From the NCBI GenBank assembly GCA_900757145.1, contig CAAEMT010000038.1, positions 1-20,444 of the forward strand: 20,444 nt of DNA, given 5' to 3'. This DNA comes from Lachnospiraceae bacterium. Lineage in GTDB: Bacteria > Bacillota > Clostridia > Lachnospirales > Lachnospiraceae. This document shows positions 15,218 through 20,444 of this stretch, in pieces. How positions within the stretch are numbered: the stretch's first letter is position 1; each line of letters starts with the position of its first letter. A model generated the notes under the pieces. It made no database searches. It saw only the letters and a program-made list of their open reading frames with translations, and had not been told where the DNA came from. The translations under genes and the position numbers were made by a program.

Positions 15218-15922
15218 TTAATAAGATTTGTCCAGATTCAGATAGAAAAGTGTCTGTGATAAAAGCAGATACGGCCGCACAAACAGATAGCCGATCCCAA
15301 AAGAAAGCATACACAGGATAATCAGTCCGAGAAAAGACAGTTCAAGAAAACATAGCTTTCCTTTATTGCCCCGCATCAGATGCCAACTCTCTTTGATAAG
15401 CTGCAGCGCTGATTTTGACGGATCGTCACAGTAGAGAAACAGCGCAGGCGCCAGGCAGAGCTGGATCCAGAAGTTGGCTGCTGCCAATGCCAGAGGCAGA
15501 AGAAGAAACGGAAGAGGCGAACCTTTTGTGTAAAGGATGCCTGTAAGCGCCCACTGCAGGGAAAAGCTGATAATGATGCCAATCACATACTGCAATACCG
15601 AGTAGGCCGCCACCGGTTCGGGACGGTCAGAAAAGAAGTAAAAGAGATCAGAAATCTTTACTTTGCGTTCACGGCAGATATTTAAAGAGATGCGCATCAG
15701 TCCTGCAAGCAGGATATAATACACCATATTTGTGAGCAGTCCGCAGCCGTAATAAAGCACCGTGTTGAATAGTCCGCCCATCGGAGGGATTGCCGTATTG
15801 AGTACATAATTCAGGCCAAGATCAAAAACTGTGATCAAAAATGTTGCCAATACGAGGAATCCGGTTTTTCCGGAGAGTATAACGCGGGCGCGGAATTTTA
15901 ATTCGCGGTTGTTTGTTCTCAT
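15218..15922 (-). CDS. DUF975 family membrane protein
   Basis: The 234-residue protein starts with a basic stretch (RTNNRELKFRARVILSGK). It has about five or six hydrophobic segments and the signature central to DUF975 proteins: CDDPSKSALQLIKESWHLMRGNKGKLCFLELSFLGL, which reads as a short cytoplasmic helix running into a membrane segment. DUF975 proteins are common in Lachnospiraceae and Lactobacillales and have no established function. Its start codon overlaps the stop of the upstream gene in ATGA (15919-15922), so the two are translationally coupled and probably act together at the membrane. It ends at the convergent terminator 15148-15195. Confidence 0.82.
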   Translation of the reverse strand: MRTNNRELKFRARVILSGKTGFLVLATFLITVFDLGLNYVLNTAIPPMGGLFNTVLYYGCGLLTNMVYYILLAGLMRISLNICRERKVKISDLFYFFSDRPEPVAAYSVLQYVIGIIISFSLQWALTGILYTKGSPLPFLLLPLALAAANFWIQLCLAPALFLYCDDPSKSALQLIKESWHLMRGNKGKLCFLELSFLGLIILCMLSFGIGYLFVRPYLLLSQTLFYLNLDKSY

Positions 15923-16449
15923 ATGAAACCACCTCCATTATCCGAGTCGGGCAGCGGCGCTTCATTTATAAATGGGCTGGCCGGTCGGGAATTGTCATCA
16001 GTGAAAGGATCATTGCCGGAAACATTGCCGTCCGTGTCTGTGTCATTTTTTAGAGCAGGGGTATCCTTTAAAAACGGAAGGCGGCTGCCGAGCTCCTTGC
16101 GAAGATCGAGATCGCTGTCCCCGGTATACATCTGCATGTAATACTCGATCGCACCAAACATTTCCGGATCGGTGAAAACCTTATAGAACGCAGTCCATGT
16201 GATCGCTGTGGTGAGTACCATACCGCAGATTCCGCAGATAATAGATGCGCGGCATTTTTTACTTTTCGGAGAATCCGTCCGGGAAAGCAGTGCGAAGATC
16301 ACCGCAAGAGCCCCCAGCGGGACTGCGATATAGATGACCATGCAGCTCATCAAAGACAGGATGCCGAGAAGAAAGGAAACCCGGGCAAGCGGGCTTCCAT
16401 GCAGATGCGGACGGTAGCCGTCATTTCCGTACATATCATTATCGTACAT
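15919..16449 (-). CDS. DUF4190-like small membrane protein
   Basis: The 176-residue protein has a Tyr/Asp/Asn-rich start and then two membrane segments (about residues 24-58 and 68-90). Between them is a basic loop (SRTDSPKSKKCRAS) whose preceding GALAVIFALLSR recalls DUF4190 domains. After the second segment comes a soluble tail, acidic and Asp/Asn/Pro-rich from about residue 130. The start at 16449 has GAGGGA seven bases upstream on the reverse strand. It is the first gene of a two-gene unit with the DUF975 gene, joined by an ATGA overlap. Function unknown. Confidence 0.72.
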   Translation of the reverse strand: MYDNDMYGNDGYRPHLHGSPLARVSFLLGILSLMSCMVIYIAVPLGALAVIFALLSRTDSPKSKKCRASIICGICGMVLTTAITWTAFYKVFTDPEMFGAIEYYMQMYTGDSDLDLRKELGSRLPFLKDTPALKNDTDTDGNVSGNDPFTDDNSRPASPFINEAPLPDSDNGGGFI

Positions 16450-16486
16450 ATTTTTCCCTCATTTCATTATTTTTTGCACTGACGCT

Positions 16487-16515
16487 ATCTTAACATAAGA
16501 AAGAGATTCTGACAA
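16487..16515 (-). promoter_or_regulatory. Sigma-A promoter of the DUF4190-DUF975 unit
   Basis: On the reverse strand TTGTCA (16515-16510) and TAAGAT (16492-16487) are exactly 17 bases apart, placing the transcript start about 30 bases before the first start codon. Confidence 0.7.
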
Positions 16516-16590
16516 TATCAGACAGAGCCGAATTGAGATAGGAGTACGGCTTCCTTATGCGATATTTCTTTTTGAGCCGGAAAACAAAGA

Positions 16591-16619
16591 TTGTGCTTTT
16601 GCATGTAACATGGTATGAT
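16591..16619 (+). promoter_or_regulatory. Probable sigma-A promoter of tex
   Basis: TTGTGC (16591-16596) and TATGAT (16614-16619) have a 17-base spacer. The leader to the tex start is about 70 bases. Confidence 0.6.
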
Positions 16620-16696
16620 AGAAAAACTGGGCAGATGGATATCTGTGCATTTTGGATACATATACAGCAGACATCTTTTGTATGACAGGAGGAATT

Positions 16697-18841
16697 ATGG
16701 ATATTATCAAAACACTGGCACAGGAGCTTGAGATCAGACCTGAGCAGGCGCAGGCAGCAGTGGAGCTGATCGACGATGGAAATACGATCCCGTTTATTTC
16801 GCGATACAGGAAAGAAGCGACAGGCTCTTTAAATGATGAGGTGCTCAGAAAGCTGTTTGAGCGGCTGAATTATCTGAGAAGCCTTGAGGATAAAAAGGCG
16901 CAGGTCATTGCAACGATAGAAGAGCAGGGAAAACTGACAAAAGAGCTGAAAAAGCAGATTGAGGAAGCACAGACGCTTGTTGTGGTAGAGGATATCTACC
17001 GCCCGTATCGTCCAAAACGGCGCACCAGAGCTACGATTGCGAAGGAAAAAGGGCTTGAGCCGCTTGCAAACGTGATCCTTCTTCAAATGACAGGGCGCAC
17101 GCTGGAGGAAGAGGCTGAGCCATATATTTCTGAAGAAAAGGGAGTGTCGGATGCGAAGGATGCGATCAATGGAGCGAAGGATATTCTGGCAGAGAGTATA
17201 TCGGACGAGGCAGACTACCGCATTAGGATTCGGAAGATGACGATGCAGGAGGGAGCGCTGACCGCGGAAGCAAAGGATGAGAAGGCAGAGTCTGTCTATG
17301 AAATGTACTATAATTTTTCAGAGGCTCTCTCTAAAATTGCGGGATACCGTGTACTTGCCGTCAATCGCGGAGAAAAAGAAAAATTCCTGACGGTAAAAAT
17401 AGAAGCTCCGGAGGAGAAGATCTTACATTATCTGGAAAAACAGGTGATTACAAAGGATAATCCCATAACGTCTCCGGTGCTGCGTGAAGTGATCGCGGAC
17501 AGCTATAAGCGCCTGATCGCTCCCGCAATTGAGCGCGAGATACGCGGCGCGCTGACAGATAAAGCTGAGGAGGGCGCAATTTCCGTATTTGGGAAAAACC
17601 TTGAGCAGCTTTTAATGCAGCCCCCGATCGCGGGCCATGTCGTCCTTGGATGGGACCCGGCATTTCGGACAGGCTGCAAGCTGGCAGTTGTGGATGCCAC
17701 GGGAAAGGTGCTTGATACAACGGTCGTTTATCCGACTGCTCCGACGACGGACGCAAAGATACGCGCCGCAAAAGATACTGTAAAAAAATTAATCGAAACA
17801 TACGCAGTGACGCTGATTTCTCTTGGAAACGGGACAGCTTCGCGCGAGTCTGAGCAAGTTATTGTAGAAATTTTGAAAGAGATACCGCAGAAGGTTTCCT
17901 ATATGATCACGAATGAGGCAGGCGCTTCTGTATACTCCGCAAGTAAGCTGGCGACGGAGGAGTTTCCGAACTTTGATGTGGGACAAAGGAGCGCTGCATC
18001 GATCGCGCGCCGCGTACAGGACCCGCTTGCGGAGCTTGTAAAGATCGATCCGAAGTCTATCGGCGTCGGCCAGTATCAGCACGATATGAATCAGAAAAAG
18101 CTTGGTGAGGCTCTGGATGGTGTTGTAGAGGACAGTGTAAATCGTGTCGGTGTTGATCTGAACACGGCATCGGCTGTGTTGATGGAGCATATTTCCGGTA
18201 TTTCCAAGACGATAGCGAAGAATATAGTAGCGTACCGTGAGGAAAACGGCAGATTTACAGATCGCCGCGAGCTTTTGAAGGTACCGAAGCTGGGACCGAA
18301 GGCGTTTGAGCAGTGTGCAGGATTTATGCGTATCACAGGCGGCAAAAATCCGCTTGATGCCACGAGTATTCATCCGGAGAGCTACGAAGCGGCAGGGAAG
18401 CTGCTTGAGGAGCTCGGCTATACGAAGGAATGGGTAAGTGAGTCTGGCGTCAAAGCTTTGTTCATCAAGGATTATAAAACGATGGCAGATAAGATAGAAA
18501 TTGGCGAACCGACGCTGCGCGATATGGTAAAAGAGCTGTGCAAGCCGGGACGCGATCCAAGGGAGGAGATGCCAAAGCCTATCCTCCGCACCGACGTATT
18601 GGAGATGAAAGATCTGAAAGAAGGTATGATCTTAAAAGGAACAGTCAGAAATGTAATTGATTTTGGCGCTTTTGTCGATATTGGTGTACATCAGGACGGG
18701 CTGGTGCATATTTCACAGCTTACCGACAAGAAATTTGTCAAGCATCCGCTTGAGGTGGTGAGTGTCGGAGATATCGTAGAGGTCAAGGTGTTAAGCGTAG
18801 ACTTGCAAAAAAACAGAATAGGTCTTACGATGCGTCTGTAA
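16697..18841 (+). CDS. tex: Tex-family RNA-binding transcription accessory protein
   Basis: The 714-residue cytosolic protein has the Tex domain order. An N-terminal helical HTH-like part (NTIPFISRYRKEATGSLNDE at 29-48, the classic Tex entry motif; RPYRPKRRTRA at 102-112) is followed by a YqgF/RuvC-like domain from about 313 (GHVVLGWDPAFRTGCKLAVVD). Helix-hairpin-helix repeats come next (about 490-560, including GISKTIAKNIVAYREENG), and the C-terminal S1 RNA-binding domain covers about 644-714 (KGTVRNVIDFGAFVDIGVHQ...GLTMRL). Tex binds nucleic acids and is linked to transcription processivity and gene-expression control; the exact molecular role is unsettled. Length is normal. The start ATG 16697 follows AGGAGG by four bases; the in-frame extension to 16652 has no ribosome site. 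Confidence 0.95.
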   Translation: MDIIKTLAQELEIRPEQAQAAVELIDDGNTIPFISRYRKEATGSLNDEVLRKLFERLNYLRSLEDKKAQVIATIEEQGKLTKELKKQIEEAQTLVVVEDIYRPYRPKRRTRATIAKEKGLEPLANVILLQMTGRTLEEEAEPYISEEKGVSDAKDAINGAKDILAESISDEADYRIRIRKMTMQEGALTAEAKDEKAESVYEMYYNFSEALSKIAGYRVLAVNRGEKEKFLTVKIEAPEEKILHYLEKQVITKDNPITSPVLREVIADSYKRLIAPAIEREIRGALTDKAEEGAISVFGKNLEQLLMQPPIAGHVVLGWDPAFRTGCKLAVVDATGKVLDTTVVYPTAPTTDAKIRAAKDTVKKLIETYAVTLISLGNGTASRESEQVIVEILKEIPQKVSYMITNEAGASVYSASKLATEEFPNFDVGQRSAASIARRVQDPLAELVKIDPKSIGVGQYQHDMNQKKLGEALDGVVEDSVNRVGVDLNTASAVLMEHISGISKTIAKNIVAYREENGRFTDRRELLKVPKLGPKAFEQCAGFMRITGGKNPLDATSIHPESYEAAGKLLEELGYTKEWVSESGVKALFIKDYKTMADKIEIGEPTLRDMVKELCKPGRDPREEMPKPILRTDVLEMKDLKEGMILKGTVRNVIDFGAFVDIGVHQDGLVHISQLTDKKFVKHPLEVVSVGDIVEVKVLSVDLQKNRIGLTMRL

Positions 18842-18856
18842 AGAGGCATGTCTGTA

Positions 18857-18908
18857 CATGGGGCTGCCGCAAAATTTACCGGAATCGGTATTTTGCGGCA
18901 GCCCCATG
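18857..18908. repeat. Long palindrome, copy 2 of a dispersed hairpin element
   Basis: A 19-bp perfect arm pair (18857-18875 with 18890-18908, containing ggggctgccgcaaaat) plus inner accg/cggt forms one long hairpin. The core ccgcaaaat...ccggaa...attttgcgg is shared with the hairpin at 15148-15195. No T-run touches it on either strand, although gtgtttttctttct follows 12 bases later. It lies between the convergent tex and XRE genes and probably also stops transcription. Confidence 0.85.
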
Positions 18909-18954
18909 CTGGCTGAATTGGTGTTTTTCTTTCTGCAGTGGAAACTGTAAAGTA

Positions 18955-19713
18955 TTACGCTCTCTGTACCGGAATTCTGATCAGCTCATACGTACTGTAT
19001 ATTTTGCCGAGTACTTTCCCAAGGCAGATGAGCCGGTCGGATTCATGTATCTCTACGTCGGGCTCTGTTACATTAAGAGAACGCAGACTTCGCGCAGCGG
19101 AATCGTCATACAGAGTACGGATATAATACGTGTCATTTAAGCGGAAAAGTCCTATCTCATTGTGTCGCGCGGGCGTTTGCTGAAGCACAAGTATCTCTCC
19201 CCTTTGAAAGACCGGCTGGCAGTAATTTGTTTTTAGCTGAATACAGTATTCCATACCGCTTATTATATGCTTTTTTTTGAGGCGTATTTTGTATGAAGGC
19301 GGCGTCTGCTCAAACTCAGTATATGGCTGATGCAGGATGGGAGAAAAGCATGGAAATTCGGCCCATTCGTCTATGTGGACACGTTTGTACTCTTCGTTAA
19401 TCAGACCTAATACAAGACGTTTGCTTGGCAGTGGGAGCAGCTTGTATTTTTCTACAGAGAATAGCTCCTCTTCGGTAAGCTCCTGTCCATACTGTGTGCG
19501 CAGCTTTGCGCCGGAGAGATAATCCTGATAGAAGTAGTTGGCATCTACTTCGAGAACTGTGATCAGGGATATAAGAATATCAGGTTTCGGATAGCTGATC
19601 CCATTTTCATAATTAGCAATTGCAGAGGGGGTGACGTGGATTTTCTCTGCAAGCTGACTGCGTGAAAGATTAAGTTCCTGACGGCGTTCGCGTAATTTGC
19701 TTCCAATTCCCAT
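18955..19713 (-). CDS. XRE-family repressor with degenerate S24/LexA-like domain
   Basis: The 252-residue protein has an N-terminal XRE helix-turn-helix (about 5-62, LSRSQLAEKIHVTPSAIANYENG with recognition helix near 28-38), a middle linker, and a C-terminal S24-peptidase-like domain (about 155-245: QPVFQRGEILVLQQ, EIGLFRLNDTYYIRTL, RSLNV, DRLICLGKVLGKI). In LexA/CI relatives a Ser in DSMxP and a Lys in vKrl do self-cleavage. Here these places read NYCQP (Tyr164) and YIRTL (Arg199), so self-cleavage is unlikely. The start at 19713 has GAGGAG six bases upstream. The palindrome inside its promoter suggests autorepression, and it is divergent from the Spo0A-like gene, its likely target. Confidence 0.88.
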   Translation of the reverse strand: MGIGSKLRERRQELNLSRSQLAEKIHVTPSAIANYENGISYPKPDILISLITVLEVDANYFYQDYLSGAKLRTQYGQELTEEELFSVEKYKLLPLPSKRLVLGLINEEYKRVHIDEWAEFPCFSPILHQPYTEFEQTPPSYKIRLKKKHIISGMEYCIQLKTNYCQPVFQRGEILVLQQTPARHNEIGLFRLNDTYYIRTLYDDSAARSLRSLNVTEPDVEIHESDRLICLGKVLGKIYSTYELIRIPVQRA

Positions 19714-19743
19714 ATATATCTCCTCTCGTATATTGTTAAGAAA

Positions 19744-19772
19744 ATTATACTACAAAAAACTTGTAAAATCAA
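19744..19772 (-). promoter_or_regulatory. Promoter of the XRE repressor
   Basis: On the reverse strand TTGATT (19772-19767) and a perfect TATAAT (19749-19744) are 17 bases apart. The spacer is filled almost exactly by operator 1. Confidence 0.75.
19751..19765. promoter_or_regulatory. Operator 1, palindrome in the repressor promoter spacer
   Basis: TACAAAAAACTTGTA keeps the TACAA/TTGTA half-sites of the other two copies and sits between the -35 and -10 boxes of the XRE gene promoter, a position expected for autorepression. Confidence 0.65.
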
Positions 19773-19779
19773 TTTGAAT

Positions 19780-19794
19780 TACAAGAAACTTGTT
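19780..19794. promoter_or_regulatory. Operator 2, palindrome at the -35 box of the divergent promoter
   Basis: TACAAGAAACTTGTT has ACAAG/CTTGT half-sites around AAA and overlaps the first two bases of the TTGACA box of the rightward promoter, so a bound repressor would block RNA polymerase. Confidence 0.72.
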
Positions 19795-19821
19795 GACATT
19801 TATCCTGTTATATCGTAGACT
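19793..19821 (+). promoter_or_regulatory. Promoter of the Spo0A-like gene
   Basis: A consensus TTGACA (19793-19798) and TAGACT (19816-19821) are 17 bases apart. The leader to the start codon at 19990 would be about 160 bases and contains a hairpin and operator 3. Confidence 0.65.
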
Positions 19822-19844
19822 ATATGTGACATCAAGGGATAATG

Positions 19845-19874
19845 ACAGCAAATATACGAAAAAATTGCTGTTTT
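19845..19874 (+). terminator. Terminator-like hairpin in the leader of the Spo0A-like gene
   Basis: acagcaa (19845-19851) pairs with ttgctgt (19865-19871) and is followed by ttta. The stem is only seven pairs and AT-rich, so it is weak. A second acagcaa at 19929-19935 could pair with the same right arm instead. Confidence 0.35.
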
Positions 19875-19907
19875 ATATGCAAAAGAGAAAATTACAGGCG
19901 AATGACC

Positions 19908-19922
19908 TACAAGATTCTTGTA
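19908..19922. promoter_or_regulatory. Operator 3, perfect palindrome in the leader
   Basis: TACAAGATTCTTGTA is a perfect 7-1-7 palindrome and the best copy of the three sites. It lies about 80 bases downstream of the predicted transcript start, where a bound repressor could act as a roadblock or loop to operator 2. Confidence 0.72.
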
Positions 19923-19989
19923 AACAAAACAGCAAAGACGTATGGAGGGACGAGTATTTAAATTATTAAGGGACAGGGGGAGTAAAGAA

Positions 19990-20444
19990 ATGAGAGACAG
20001 TACAATGGATGTGTTGCTGCGAATTGGTATACCGGCAGGAGTAAAGGGGATGACGTATATCTGTGACGCAGTGGAGCTGTTTGATACAGATCCGTATTAT
20101 TTAGACGGCAAAATGTCGTCTCTTTATGCAGATATTGCGCATAAGAATGATACAACACCTTCCAGCGTAGAACGTGCGATCAGGCATGCATTTGAGACAG
20201 CGCTGACGAAAGGTAATCCAGAGATTCTGGAGCAGTATCTGGACACGGCGAATCCGCAGAATTCAAATTTATTGAAGAGTTTGTATTTTCGAATGCGTCA
20301 GAAAGCGAAAAAGGAGTGTCAGGCTTCTATATGCGACCTAGAGAAGTGTGAGATGAGAAAACAGATTTATCACGAGGTACTGGAAGCGATTTTTGGTGAA
20401 CTTGAGTTTGCGTTTATGAAACACCTAGAGCTGACGGGGAGATA
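19990..20444 (+). CDS. Stand-alone Spo0A C-terminal DNA-binding domain protein, 3' end at or beyond the window edge
   Basis: The frame is open for 151 codons and ends in TA at the window edge, possibly the first two bases of a stop. Residues about 8-108 match the Spo0A effector domain: LLRIGIPAGVKGMTYICDAVEL near the start, then LYADIAHKNDTTPSSVERAIRHAFETALTKGN, where SSVERAIRHAFETA is the recognition helix that reads the 0A box. There is no receiver domain, so phosphorelay input is missing. After the domain a basic, then acidic, tail holds three evenly spaced cysteines (C110, C115, C120), which Spo0A lacks. The start ATG 19990 has AGGGGGAG seven bases upstream; an in-frame ATG at 19942 lacks a good ribosome site. 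It is probably controlled by the divergent XRE repressor. Confidence 0.85.
   Translation, partial: MRDSTMDVLLRIGIPAGVKGMTYICDAVELFDTDPYYLDGKMSSLYADIAHKNDTTPSSVERAIRHAFETALTKGNPEILEQYLDTANPQNSNLLKSLYFRMRQKAKKECQASICDLEKCEMRKQIYHEVLEAIFGELEFAFMKHLELTGR

Noticed and set aside
17789..18373. 194-codon reverse frame inside tex
   Set aside because: It is antisense to the conserved Tex core and helix-hairpin-helix region; no support of its own.

Overview
The window looks like a chromosomal segment of an anaerobic clostridial Firmicute, most likely a Lachnospiraceae member. The reasons are the hpf-secA-prfB order, strong AGGAGG-type ribosome binding sites, occasional TTG starts, DegV, DUF1576 and DUF975 proteins, a Spo0A-type DNA-binding domain, and moderate GC. 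The taxonomic call is inference from gene content; no marker RNA is present.

Left part (1-6250): the 3' end of a formate-tetrahydrofolate ligase gene is followed by a run of hairpins and a DUF1576 membrane protein. A reverse-strand, membrane-anchored FMN_bind-like protein sits divergent to a DegV fatty-acid-binding protein. DegV is followed by a secreted transglutaminase-like protein with Cys-rich and Big2-like repeats, then by a small acidic lipoprotein. The gap after the lipoprotein carries a 32-bp tandem repeat.

Middle part (6250-11760): a stand-alone HisA of the eukaryotic (yeast HIS6-like) type, then long-form ribosome hibernation factor Hpf, SecA, and peptide release factor 2. The prfB gene keeps a programmed +1 frameshift site, but its internal stop is UAA rather than the usual UGA.

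Right-middle part (11760-15200): an ACT-domain PheB-like regulator, homoserine dehydrogenase, and a phosphoglycerate-mutase-like enzyme. From this context the last is more likely the missing homoserine kinase than a glycolytic mutase. Together they look like a threonine/aspartate-family cluster.

Right part (15200-20444): a translationally coupled reverse-strand pair of membrane proteins (DUF4190-like and DUF975), then Tex. Two related palindromes lie at the convergent gene junctions after apgM and after tex. The window ends with a divergent regulatory pair: an XRE repressor with a degenerate S24/LexA-like domain, and a stand-alone Spo0A C-terminal effector domain with no receiver. Three copies of a TACAAG-N3-CTTGTA-type palindrome lie between them, one inside each promoter region and one in the leader. 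This pair is the best candidate for an undescribed regulatory system here. No tRNA, rRNA, CRISPR array or insertion sequence was seen, and no gene-free stretch exceeds about 280 bases.
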